9,694 nucleotides of DNA from Lysobacterales bacterium CG_4_10_14_3_um_filter_64_11 (lineage in GTDB: Bacteria > Pseudomonadota > Gammaproteobacteria > Xanthomonadales > Xanthomonadaceae). The position numbers were made by a program, and so were the translations under genes. Within the stretch, counting starts at the first letter, position 1, and the number at the start of each line of letters is the position of its first letter. The stretch spans positions 1 through 9,694 of the forward strand of contig PFJA01000137.1 of the NCBI GenBank assembly GCA_002782905.1, given 5' to 3'. This document shows, piece by piece, positions 1 through 6,697 of the stretch. A model generated the notes under the pieces. The model was given only the letters and a program-made list of their open reading frames with translations. It ran no database searches and was not told where the DNA came from.

Positions 1-251
1 AACTCCACCGCGCGCACGGCACGGCGAAGATCACTCAATGAATGACGCAGATCCGGAACATTGCGCTGATACGCCGCCAGCAATCGCTCGACCGCCGGCA
101 GCAGAAAATCGCCATCGCCAAATGATGGCTCAAGCAGCCGCATACGATGCAGCGGCCGGTCGCTGCAATAACCCGAAAGATCAAGCACGGCCGTGACCAC
201 TTCTGGCCGGGTGAACACCGCGCCTCGCTCACTACTCCCGTCGTCAGCCAT
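1..251 (-). CDS. Eco57I-type N6-adenine DNA methyltransferase, N-terminal fragment (runs off window)
   Basis: Only the first 83 or so codons are inside the window; the frame is open to the left edge. The predicted start is the ATG at 251-249. The fragment holds RGAVFTRPEVV (residues 9-19), then LDLSGY, then LLEPSFGDGDFL (39-50). The last is a good class I methyltransferase motif I (AdoMet-binding loop), in the form typical of Eco57I-like adenine methylases (EPSxGxGxFL). Such enzymes methylate adenine in DNA as lone methylases or as part of restriction-modification or other defence operons. The catalytic NPPY-type motif would lie outside the window, so activity cannot be judged. No clear Shine-Dalgarno precedes the ATG; an in-frame TTG lies three codons upstream. 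The gene starts 112 bp after nrdJb on the same strand. The family call is fairly firm, the biological role is not. Confidence 0.72.
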   Translation of the reverse strand, partial: MADDGSSERGAVFTRPEVVTAVLDLSGYCSDRPLHRMRLLEPSFGDGDFLLPAVERLLAAYQRNVPDLRHSLSDLRRAVRAVE

Positions 252-338
252 TTGCCGCAACGCGGCGGAGATGGCAGATGGGCACCATGCAGGGCCTAGG
301 CTGTCAAATAGTGTCACGCGGAGGTCCGACCTTGCGCC

Positions 339-361
339 GGGTCATGAATTGCGGATGACCC
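339..361 (-). other. 7-bp hairpin just after nrdJb
   Basis: A perfect inverted repeat (GGGTCAT / ATGACCC, 9-nt loop) begins 3 nt past the nrdJb stop codon. No U-run follows on the minus strand, so it is not a canonical intrinsic terminator. It may protect the 3' end of the nrd transcript or weaken read-through into the methyltransferase gene. Confidence 0.3.
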
Positions 362-363
362 TC

Positions 364-1128
364 TCACCCGCACTTGGAATAGCCGCAGTTCAGGCAGGTG
401 GCGCAGCCGTCCATGATGATCGTGGCCTTGGTGTTGCACTTCAGGCACATGCTGGCGCTGGGCGGGAAGCTGGTGCCGTCGCCGGTCACCGAAACGTCGT
501 CGCCAGCCGACTTTGCGGTAGCGGCTGCGGCGGGTTCAGCGCGCTTTTTTTTTGAACGCGATTCGTAGGCGGCACGCTTGTCGGCGATCAGGCGCTTCTG
601 GCCGTCGCTGAGTTCGTCATCAACGATCAGGCCGATCGATTTCAGGTGTTCTTCCACCACCGCGCCGATCTCGGCGACGATCGATGGCATGTACAGGCCG
701 CCGGCCTTGAAGTAGCCGCCGCGCGGGTCGAACACCGCTTTCATTTCATCGACCAGGAAGGTGACATCGCCGCCCTTGCGGAACACCGCCGACATGATGC
801 GGGTGAGCGCAACGATCCACTGGAAGTGATCCATGTTCTTGGAGTTGATGAACACCTCGAACGGGCGCCGCAATTCGTGTTCGGTGCCGGGATTGAGCAC
901 GATGTCGTTGATGGTGACGTACATCGCGTGCTCGACCAGCGGCGATTTGATCTTGTAGGTGGAGCCGACCAACACTTGCGGGCGCTCCAGACGCTCGTGC
1001 ATCTGGATCACTTCGGCGCTGGCAAACGCCGACGGCTCGGCTACGTCGGCGTGCGCCGTTGCTGGCACGTCCTGCGCCGGCTTGGCGATGCTGTAGCTCT
1101 TGATCTTCTTGTTGATTTTCACGGTCAT
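364..1128 (-). CDS. nrdJb: Class II (B12-dependent) ribonucleotide reductase, NrdJb subunit
   Basis: This 254-residue protein resembles the NrdJb half of the split class II RNR known from Pseudomonas aeruginosa. It has a TSCPD-like domain at about 48-168, containing EHAMYVTINDIVLN, RRPFEVFINSKN and DVTFLVDEMKAVFDPRGGY. A charged Ala/Lys linker (about 185-222) follows, then a Cys-rich tail C228-x2-C231-x10-C242-x2-C245-x2-C248-x4-C253. The terminal CGYSKCG is the expected redox pair that re-reduces the NrdJa active site; the preceding Cys residues look like a zinc ribbon. The start at 1128 is chosen because AAGGAG lies 10 nt upstream and because the 39 extra residues of the longer frame are unlike the family. 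It is separated from nrdJa by an H1-like gene instead of lying next to it. The linker is encoded over an A9-G run (see the slippery-site entry). Confidence 0.88.
   Translation of the reverse strand: MTVKINKKIKSYSIAKPAQDVPATAHADVAEPSAFASAEVIQMHERLERPQVLVGSTYKIKSPLVEHAMYVTINDIVLNPGTEHELRRPFEVFINSKNMDHFQWIVALTRIMSAVFRKGGDVTFLVDEMKAVFDPRGGYFKAGGLYMPSIVAEIGAVVEEHLKSIGLIVDDELSDGQKRLIADKRAAYESRSKKKRAEPAAAATAKSAGDDVSVTGDGTSFPPSASMCLKCNTKATIIMDGCATCLNCGYSKCG
544..553 (-). other. A9-G slippery run inside nrdJb
   Basis: On the coding strand nine A residues are followed by G and are read TCA AAA AAA AAG (Ser-Lys-Lys-Lys, residues 192-195). This contains A AAA AAG in frame, the heptamer that drives -1 frameshifting in E. 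coli dnaX. A -1 slip gives Ala-Arg and then TGA, producing a protein of about 197 residues without the Cys-rich tail. No strong upstream Shine-Dalgarno stimulator is visible. Downstream there is only a weak CAGCCG/CGGCTG stem beginning about 15 nt after the run. The run is certain; programmed use of it is a hypothesis. Confidence 0.4.
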
Positions 1129-1204
1129 CGGGGGCGAACTCCTTGCAGCAGTGATACCGACCACAGCCGCCGACTGGGCTGGGTCGCGGGGAATTGGTCG
1201 GAAC

Positions 1205-1234
1205 GCCGCGCCTGGCAGCCAGTGCCGGCGCGGC
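1205..1234 (-). other. Strong GC hairpin between the H1-like gene and nrdJb
   Basis: GCCGCGCC (1205-1212) pairs perfectly with GGCGCGGC (1227-1234). Inside, GGCA pairs with TGCC across a one-base bulge, leaving a 5-nt loop. The hairpin starts 29 nt after the H1-like stop and ends 76 nt before nrdJb. No U-tract follows on either strand, so an RNA processing or stability element that sets relative expression of the two genes is more likely than an intrinsic terminator. Confidence 0.45.
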
Positions 1235-1263
1235 TTCCGTTTCAACGGTTTGGCGGTACCGCG

Positions 1264-1908
1264 TCAGCGCGCCTTGCCAGCCTTCTTTGCTGGTGCCTTG
1301 CTGGCAGCTGCTTTCTTCGGCGCTTTCTTCGGCGCTACTTTCTTTGTGGCAGCCTTCTTGGCAGGCGTCTTCCTGGCAACGGCCTTTTTTGCGGGTGCGG
1401 CTTTCCTGGCGGCCTTCCTGGCCGGGGCGGTGGCCTTGTGCACGGCGCTGCGCGCCTTGCCGACCGCCTTCTTCACCGCTTTGACGGCTTTACCCTCAAC
1501 CCGCTTGGCTTTGCCAACCGCCTTCTTCACGGCTTTCTCGGCCTTGCCTTCGATCTTTTTGGCCTTGGCTACGGCTTTCTTCACCGCCTTGACGGCTTTA
1601 CCCTCAGCCCGCTTGGCTTTGCCAACCGCCTTCTTCACCGATTTCTCGGCATTGCCTTCGGCTTTTTTGGCTTTGCCAACGGCCTGCTTCACCACCGCCT
1701 TGGCTTTTTTCACGGTTGCCTGCGCCTGCTTCTTCGCACGCGTTGCGCGCTTGGCAACGGCCTTGCGCGCCGTGCTTACCGCCTCTTTGGTTTGTGCAAC
1801 CACCGTCTCGGCACGCTGCACCACCGCGCTACCAACCTGCATGGCAGCCTCGCTTACGCGCTCCGCATCATGCGACAGTCCGGATGTGACTCCATTGCCA
1901 TTGCTCAT
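1264..1908 (-). CDS. Histone H1-like Lys/Ala-rich DNA-binding protein
   Basis: The 214-residue product is very basic and almost wholly Ala, Lys, Val and Gly. Residues 12-66 form an amphipathic, probably helical segment with a few acidic residues, faintly like the start of phasin-type proteins. Residues 73-144 are four 18-residue repeats of the form VKKAVGKAKRxEGKAxKA, with a partial fifth after them. Residues about 156-214 are AKKA/PAKK/PKKA repeats as in eukaryotic H1 tails and in AlgP or PhaF C-termini. Such proteins bind DNA without sequence specificity and compact the nucleoid. The ATG at 1908 has a perfect AGGAGG 6 nt upstream; an in-frame ATG at 1923 overlaps that site and is rejected. 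The gene lies between nrdJa (136-bp gap) and nrdJb (135-bp gap) on the same strand, so it is probably co-transcribed with both. No family name can be assigned with certainty. Confidence 0.82.
   Translation of the reverse strand: MSNGNGVTSGLSHDAERVSEAAMQVGSAVVQRAETVVAQTKEAVSTARKAVAKRATRAKKQAQATVKKAKAVVKQAVGKAKKAEGNAEKSVKKAVGKAKRAEGKAVKAVKKAVAKAKKIEGKAEKAVKKAVGKAKRVEGKAVKAVKKAVGKARSAVHKATAPARKAARKAAPAKKAVARKTPAKKAATKKVAPKKAPKKAAASKAPAKKAGKAR
1477..1692 (-). repeat. Four 54-bp tandem repeats (108-bp higher-order pairs) in the H1-like gene
   Basis: The units are 1639-1692, 1585-1638, 1531-1584 and 1477-1530, followed by a partial fifth. Units 1 and 3 end in EKS/EKA while units 2 and 4 end in VKA, so the array is really two near-identical 108-bp dimers. 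This implies a past duplication of a two-unit block. Unequal recombination could add or remove 36 residues in frame. Confidence 0.85.
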
Positions 1909-1958
1909 AAGGCCCCTCCTCATATCGGGCGAACGTTGAGCGAATCAATTTTGCAGTT

Positions 1959-1981
1959 CCGGCGTTGGCGCCCAGCGCCGG
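1959..1981 (-). other. GC-rich inverted repeat between nrdJa and the H1-like gene
   Basis: CCGGCG pairs with CGCCGG around an 11-nt GC-rich loop. A smaller GTGTC/GACAC hairpin lies next to it (1983-1995). There is no U-tract. Together they fill part of the 136-bp gap between nrdJa and the H1-like gene and may mark mRNA processing or partial attenuation. I see no convincing promoter here: a TTGACA (complement of 1998-2003) has no usable -10 at 16-18 bp. Confidence 0.3.
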
Positions 1982-2044
1982 CGTGTCATCGACACACTGT
2001 CAAATCTACTCCCAGTCGCGGCAAAAATCCGCACCTGCGCGCAA

Positions 2045-4195
2045 TCAGAATTTGCCGTAGTAGCCTTCCTTGAGCGCGTCGAACAAGTTGGCGGCGGTGT
2101 GCAACTCGCCGTCGTATTCCACTTCCTCGTTGCCACGCGCTTCGACCACCGAGCCATCCTCCAGCTCGAATCGATAGATGGTGTTTTCCAGGTCGGTTTC
2201 CTTCACCAGCACACCCTGAAAAGCAGCCGGGTTGAAGCGGAAGGTGGTGCAACCCTTGAGACCCTGCTCGTGGGCGTACCGGTAGATGTCCTTGAAGTCC
2301 TCGTAGCGGTAGTCGGTGGGCACGTTCGCGGTTTTGGAAATGGACGAGTCCACCCACTTTTGCGCGGCGGCCTGAATATCGACATGCTGCCTGGGCGATA
2401 CGTCATCGGCAGCAATGAAGTAGTCGGGCAGGCGGGTGTTGTCGTCTTCGCCAAAGGGCATCGCCGCGGCGTTGACCAGGGTGCGGTAGGCGAGCAACTC
2501 GTAGCTGAAGACTTCGATCTTTTCCTTGCTCTTCTTGCCCTCGCGGATCACGTTGCGGCTGTAGTGATGGGCAAAGCTGGGCTCGATGCCGTTGGAGGCG
2601 TTGTTGGCCAGACTCAGCGAAATGGTGCCGGTCGGGGCGATCGAGCTGTGGTGGGTGAAACGCGCACCTACCTCGGCCAGCTGCGCGACCAGTTCCGGCG
2701 CCACTTCGGCCACGCGCTGCATGTAACGGCTGTAGCGCGCATGCAGCACCTTGCCGCTGATTTTTTCGCCCACCCGCCAGCCATCGCTCACCATTTCCGG
2801 GCGCTGCCGCAGCATCGCCGCGCTGATCGTGAACACCTCATCCATGATCGGCGCCGGGCCTTTCTCGCGTGCCAGTTCCAGCGCCATTTCCCAACCGGCA
2901 ACTGCCATCTCGCGGGCCACCCGTTCGGTGAAGGCGCAGCTTTCGGGCGAGCCGTATTTCATGCCCAGCAGGGTGACCGTGGAGCCCAGTCCGAGGAACC
3001 CCATGCCGTGACGACGCTTGCGCTGGATCTCGTCGCGCTGCTGTTGCAGCGGCAGGCCATTGACCTCGACCACGTTGTCGAGCATGCGGGTGAACACCCG
3101 CACCACTTCCTTGTACTCGTCCCAGTCGAAGCGGGCGGTGTCGGAAAATGCATCGTGCACGAACTTGGTGAGGTTGACCGAACCGAGCAGGCAGGCGCCG
3201 TAGGGCGGCAATGGTTGCTCACCGCACGGGTTGGTCGCGCGAATTTGCTCGCACCACCAGTTGTTGTTCATCTCGTTGACGCGATCGATGAGGATGAAAC
3301 CGGGCTCGGCGAAATCGTAGGTCGAGGTCATGATCAGATCCCACAGCCGCTTGGCGCGGATGCGGTTGTAGATCTTGCAGGCGACCAGGCCATCGTCGCG
3401 GGTGACGTAATTGCGGCTGGTCGGCCACTCACGCCAGATCACCTGCGCCGGGTCGGTCAGATCGATCTCCGATTCTTCCTTGACATGCACCGGAAACAGC
3501 AGCGGCCAATCGGCGTCGGCACGTACTGCATGCATGAACTCGTCGGTGATCAGCAGCGACAGATTGAACTGGCGCAGCCGACCATCTTCGCGCTTGGCGG
3601 AGATGAACTCCTTGACATCGGGGTGGCCGACATCAAAGGTGCCCATCTGCGCGCCACGGCGGCCGCCGGCCGAGCTGACGGTGAAACACATCTTGTCGTA
3701 AATATCCATGAAGCTCAGCGGCCCGGAGGTGTAGGCGCCAGCGCCGGACACATACGCGCCGCGCGGGCGCAGGGTGCTGAACTCGTAACCGATGCCGCAG
3801 CCGGCCTTGAGGGTGAGGCCCGCCTCATGCACCTTGTCGAGAATGCCGTCCATCGAATCCTCGATGGTGCCCGACACCGTGCAATTGATGGTCGAGGTGG
3901 CCGGTTTGTGCGCGCGCGCGCCGGCATTTGAAGTAATGCGGCCAGCCGGGATCGCGCCACGCCGCAGCGCCCAGACAAAACGCTCGTACCAGTAGGCGCG
4001 CAGATCCGCGCTCGGCTCGGCTTCGGCCAGCGCCTTGGCAACGCGCTTGTAGGTGTCGTCGATGGTGACATCGACCGGTTCGCCCTGCTTGCTGGTGAGG
4101 CGGTATTTTTTTTCCCAGATATCCTGCGACGCGGGTTGCATGGGGACTTCCCGCGCCACGTCCGGTTTGACAGCAGCAAGGCGTGCCGGTTTCAT
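2045..4195 (-). CDS. nrdJa: Adenosylcobalamin-dependent (class II) ribonucleoside-diphosphate reductase, catalytic subunit NrdJa
   Basis: It reduces ribonucleotides to deoxyribonucleotides in the cytoplasm using a thiyl radical made from adenosylcobalamin, so it needs no oxygen. The 716-residue protein has all key class II residues. C105 (INCTVS) and C335 (GACLLGSVN) are the redox pair. NPCGEQ (322-327) supplies N322, the radical cysteine C324 and E326; the 11-residue distance from C324 to C335 is as in class II enzymes. APTGTISLSLANN (520-532) is the substrate phosphate loop and SSISKTANVP (617-626) is a typical family block. There is no N-terminal ATP cone. The usual C-terminal Cys pair is absent, since it is carried by NrdJb. 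The start at 4195 has AAGGAG 10 nt upstream; the longer frame to 4375 has a low-complexity Pro/Arg lead without similarity. A run of eight A (4106-4113) encodes the WEKKY segment. NrdR-type boxes lie upstream. Confidence 0.95.
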   Translation of the reverse strand: MKPARLAAVKPDVAREVPMQPASQDIWEKKYRLTSKQGEPVDVTIDDTYKRVAKALAEAEPSADLRAYWYERFVWALRRGAIPAGRITSNAGARAHKPATSTINCTVSGTIEDSMDGILDKVHEAGLTLKAGCGIGYEFSTLRPRGAYVSGAGAYTSGPLSFMDIYDKMCFTVSSAGGRRGAQMGTFDVGHPDVKEFISAKREDGRLRQFNLSLLITDEFMHAVRADADWPLLFPVHVKEESEIDLTDPAQVIWREWPTSRNYVTRDDGLVACKIYNRIRAKRLWDLIMTSTYDFAEPGFILIDRVNEMNNNWWCEQIRATNPCGEQPLPPYGACLLGSVNLTKFVHDAFSDTARFDWDEYKEVVRVFTRMLDNVVEVNGLPLQQQRDEIQRKRRHGMGFLGLGSTVTLLGMKYGSPESCAFTERVAREMAVAGWEMALELAREKGPAPIMDEVFTISAAMLRQRPEMVSDGWRVGEKISGKVLHARYSRYMQRVAEVAPELVAQLAEVGARFTHHSSIAPTGTISLSLANNASNGIEPSFAHHYSRNVIREGKKSKEKIEVFSYELLAYRTLVNAAAMPFGEDDNTRLPDYFIAADDVSPRQHVDIQAAAQKWVDSSISKTANVPTDYRYEDFKDIYRYAHEQGLKGCTTFRFNPAAFQGVLVKETDLENTIYRFELEDGSVVEARGNEEVEYDGELHTAANLFDALKEGYYGKF

Positions 4196-4652
4196 GTCGT
4201 AACTTCTCCTTGGGTTCCCGATGACCGTCGGGATTGCGGATGACAGGGACACGCCGGGGGCAGCGTGGGAACGCGGTCGTTGGGGCTCAGGCGGGGCTGG
4301 GTTGGCCGGTGAGATCTGGCGCAGGGCGGCGGCGTGCCAAGATTGGGCTGGACGCCACGCGCAAAAAAACAGCAACCCAATAAATAGGGTTAATCATACC
4401 CAACAACCCCTATATCTTGTGTAACGCGGCGTTCAAAGTACCTCCGTGCGCGAAGCCTGTCAACCGCAAAAGCACCCGAAAAGAGCGCATTCCACGCACA
4501 CAGTGCGCTTGCATTTCGAGCCGCTGCCCACACAAGGCCAGGGTGTCCGTGTTTGCCGTAAAAAGCCGTTACGCACCTCGCGAGCCGGGCTTTGTTAAGG
4601 TGGTTTCGGCGAGGATCAATCGTCGTACTCTCTATTCTCAGGATTTCGCGTC
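4196..4652. other. Divergent intergenic region between nrdJa and degQ
   Basis: This 457-bp stretch holds no credible gene. It contains the nrdJa ribosome binding site, a small CCCGA/TCGGG hairpin (4217-4232) just upstream of that site, the NrdR boxes (4375-4422), and the upstream region of degQ. For degQ a weak sigma-70-like pair is visible: TTGTTA at 4592-4597, a 17-bp spacer, then ATCAAT at 4615-4620. I found no cobalamin-riboswitch B12 box in the nrdJa leader. An open frame at 4417-4974 runs into degQ in another frame and looks spurious. Confidence 0.5.
4375..4422 (-). promoter_or_regulatory. Tandem NrdR boxes upstream of nrdJa
   Basis: Two 16-mers resemble the NrdR consensus acaCwATATaTwGtgt. 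On the minus strand the distal one reads ACACAAGATATAGGGG (4407-4422) and the proximal one ACCCTATTTATTGGGT (4375-4390); each matches at about 13 of 16 positions. Their centres are 32 bp apart, three helical turns, which is the usual pairing for NrdR, the ATP/dATP-sensing repressor of RNR operons. A TATGAT (complement of 4393-4398) lies between them and could be the -10, but no good -35 sits 16-18 bp away. Transcription from here would give nrdJa a leader of roughly 180 nt. Confidence 0.68.
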
Positions 4653-6032
4653 ATGCGCATCACACCATCGCCGCAACGCCTCGCACTCATCGCCGTGCTG
4701 TTGGCATCATTCGGCCTGGCCGAACCCGTGCATGCAGCGCTGCCCACGGCCGACGCGGCTGGCACGCCACTGCCGTCGCTGGCGCCGATGCTGGAGCGGG
4801 TCACCCCGGCGGTGGTCAACATTCACAGCCAGCAAGTGCAACGGGTGCGCAATCCGCTGGCGGAAGACCCGTTTTTGCGCCGTTTTTTCGGCATCCCCGA
4901 CATGCCGCAGGAGCGCGTTCGGCAATCGCTGGGCTCGGGCGTCATCGTCGATGCCGACAGTGGCCTGGTGCTGACCAACAACCATGTCATCGAGGGTGCC
5001 GATGATATTTCGGTGACGCTTGCCGACGGCCGCACTCTGGTTGCCGAGTTGGTGGGCTCCGATCCGGATACCGATGTCGCGTTGGTGCGCGTTGCCGCCG
5101 AGAATCTGGTGGCGCTGCCATTGGCCGACAGCAAAGCGCTGCGCGTCGGCGATTTTGTGGTGGCAGTAGGCAACCCGTTCGGCTTGGGGCAAACCGTCAC
5201 CTCGGGCATCGTTTCGGCACTGGGCCGCAACGGGCTGCGCGGTCTGGGTTACCAGAACTTCATCCAGACCGATGCCAGCATCAACCCGGGCAACTCCGGT
5301 GGCGCGCTGGTCAACCTGCGCGGCGAGTTGATTGGCATCAACAGCGCCATTTTCAGCCCATCGGGCGGCAACATCGGCATTGGCTTTGCCATTCCCGCCA
5401 GCTTGGCGAATGAAGTGATGCGGCAGTTGCTGGCCTATGGTGAGGTGCGCCGTGGCAACCTCGGCGTGGCCACCCAGGACATCACCCCAGAGCTGGCCGA
5501 CGTGCTGGCACTTGGGGCGCAGTCGCGTGGCGCATTGGTGGCGCGCGTCGAGACAGGTTCACCGGCCGAGCAGGCTGGCGTGCGCGTCGGTGATGTCATC
5601 ACCCAACTGGACGATCAGCCGGTGCTCGATCGCGCCGCTCTGCACAACATCGAGGGCCTGTTGCCGGTTGGCAAGCCGATCCGTATCGGCGTCAACCGCG
5701 ACGGCAAGCCACTGCGCCTGAAAGCCGTGCTCAAGGCGCGTCCGAAAGAACTGGCCGGCGATGCGCTTGATCCGCGCCTGAGCGGCGCGCTGTTCGCGGA
5801 GATTCCCGAGCGCCTGCGCCAGGGCGGGGTTACCGGCGTGGTGGTGAGCAAGGTTGAGCGCGGTAGCCGCGCGGCGATCAACGGCATGCGCGCCGGCGAT
5901 CTGATCACCGCGATCGGCCGGCGTCGGATCGATGGCTTGAGCAGCCTGCAATCGCTGGCCGACGCGGCGCCGCGTGAGCTGGCGTTGCAGGTGACCCGTG
6001 GCCAGCGCGCTGGCGTGCTGCTGATGCAGTAA
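4653..6032 (+). CDS. degQ: Periplasmic serine protease DegQ (HtrA family)
   Basis: It degrades or holds misfolded proteins in the periplasm. The 459-residue length is typical for DegQ/DegP. A signal peptide (1-28, hydrophobic ALIAVLLASFGLA, then VHA) is followed by a trypsin-like domain with the triad H111 (TNNHVIEG), D141 (DTDVALVRV) and S215 (PGNSGGALV). Two PDZ domains follow, about 262-362 (RRGNLGVATQDIT start) and 372-459. The loop between the first strands is short, which favours DegQ over DegP. AGGA lies 9 nt before the ATG. The gene stands alone on the plus strand and converges with the acyltransferase gene. No strong terminator follows: a CGCC/GGCG hairpin at 6037-6048 lacks a U-tract. 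I see no sigma-E-type promoter; a weak sigma-70-like one is possible at 4592-4620. Confidence 0.95.
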   Translation: MRITPSPQRLALIAVLLASFGLAEPVHAALPTADAAGTPLPSLAPMLERVTPAVVNIHSQQVQRVRNPLAEDPFLRRFFGIPDMPQERVRQSLGSGVIVDADSGLVLTNNHVIEGADDISVTLADGRTLVAELVGSDPDTDVALVRVAAENLVALPLADSKALRVGDFVVAVGNPFGLGQTVTSGIVSALGRNGLRGLGYQNFIQTDASINPGNSGGALVNLRGELIGINSAIFSPSGGNIGIGFAIPASLANEVMRQLLAYGEVRRGNLGVATQDITPELADVLALGAQSRGALVARVETGSPAEQAGVRVGDVITQLDDQPVLDRAALHNIEGLLPVGKPIRIGVNRDGKPLRLKAVLKARPKELAGDALDPRLSGALFAEIPERLRQGGVTGVVVSKVERGSRAAINGMRAGDLITAIGRRRIDGLSSLQSLADAAPRELALQVTRGQRAGVLLMQ

Positions 6033-6067
6033 CCGACGCCCGTTGGCGGGAGCACCGTGGCAAAACC

Positions 6068-6697
6068 TCAGCGCACCGGATTGATCGGCCGGCGCTTGCC
6101 CTGATAGGGCGCGTAGAGGTGTGCGATGCGATCCAGGTCGGCGGCCATGTCATCGCTCAGCTCGATCAGCGGCCCGACCACAATCGCCTTGTTCGGATAA
6201 TCGAACGCCACGCATTGCAGCGGCACGCCAGCGGCGCGGGCGATTCGCCAGAACCCGGTTTTCCAGCGTGGCGCGTGGCGGCGGGTGCCTTCCGGTGCCA
6301 GCGCCAGCCACAGCGTGTCGCGTTCGGCAAAGCGTGCGGCCATGCTGGTGGCGAGGCCCTGCGGATGTTGGCGATCGGTCGGGATGCCGCCAAGTTTGCG
6401 CAACAACCAGCCCAGCGGCCCCCAGAACAACTCCGCCTTGCCCATGAACTCGATGCCGAGGCCAAGGCCCAGCTTGGCCGACAGACCCCACACCACATCC
6501 CAGCCCGAAGAATGGGGTGCGGCGATGATCACCACCTTGCGGCAATCGGGAAAGGCACCGGTCATGCGCCAGCCGCCCAGACGCAACACGGTGCGGCCAA
6601 AGCAGCGCCCGAACCGGCTCGACGCACGCGGCGCGCAGGCCGGCACATGTACCGGCAGCGGATCAAAGCGCGCCGCGTGCAGGTCAATCACGGTCAT
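6068..6697 (-). CDS. PlsC-like 1-acylglycerol-3-phosphate acyltransferase family protein
   Basis: This is a glycerolipid acyltransferase-type protein of 209 residues, acting at the inner face of the membrane. The catalytic block H62-SSGW-D67 fits the family H-x4-D motif. EGTR (136-139) is the phosphate-binding motif, and FMGKAELFWGPLGWLLRKLGGIPTDR (split here as FMGKAELF at 84-91 and GGIPTDR at 103-109) matches the usual acceptor-site region. Proteins of this short subgroup are annotated as acyltransferases but their real acceptor is often unknown. The ATG at 6697 overlaps the end of arfB by 14 nt, suggesting translational coupling. A GTG at 6724 with an AGGTG just upstream would add nine residues and is a real alternative. 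Confidence 0.85.
   Translation of the reverse strand: MTVIDLHAARFDPLPVHVPACAPRASSRFGRCFGRTVLRLGGWRMTGAFPDCRKVVIIAAPHSSGWDVVWGLSAKLGLGLGIEFMGKAELFWGPLGWLLRKLGGIPTDRQHPQGLATSMAARFAERDTLWLALAPEGTRRHAPRWKTGFWRIARAAGVPLQCVAFDYPNKAIVVGPLIELSDDMAADLDRIAHLYAPYQGKRRPINPVR

Noticed and set aside
279..307. Consensus TTGACA (complement of 302-307) as a promoter for the methyltransferase gene
   Set aside because: No acceptable -10 element is present at 16-18 bp spacing.
646..2073. 475-codon plus-strand open frame, plus another at 1100-1939
   Set aside because: Both are antisense to nrdJb and the H1-like gene. The Leu/Ala/Phe-rich repetitive products simply mirror the Lys/Ala repeats on the other strand.
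2099..3931. 610-codon open frame on the plus strand
   Set aside because: It is antisense to nrdJa, whose protein is plainly conserved. Long antisense frames are common opposite GC-rich genes, and its product has no recognisable domain.
4196..4374. Cobalamin riboswitch in the nrdJa leader
   Set aside because: It would make sense for a B12-dependent enzyme, but I find no B12-box-like sequence in the leader.
4417..4974. 185-codon plus-strand open frame overlapping the start of degQ
   Set aside because: It shares sequence with degQ in another frame and has no domain or convincing ribosome binding site.
6037..6048. Terminator between degQ and the acyltransferase gene
   Set aside because: The stem is only 4 bp and no U-tract follows on either strand.
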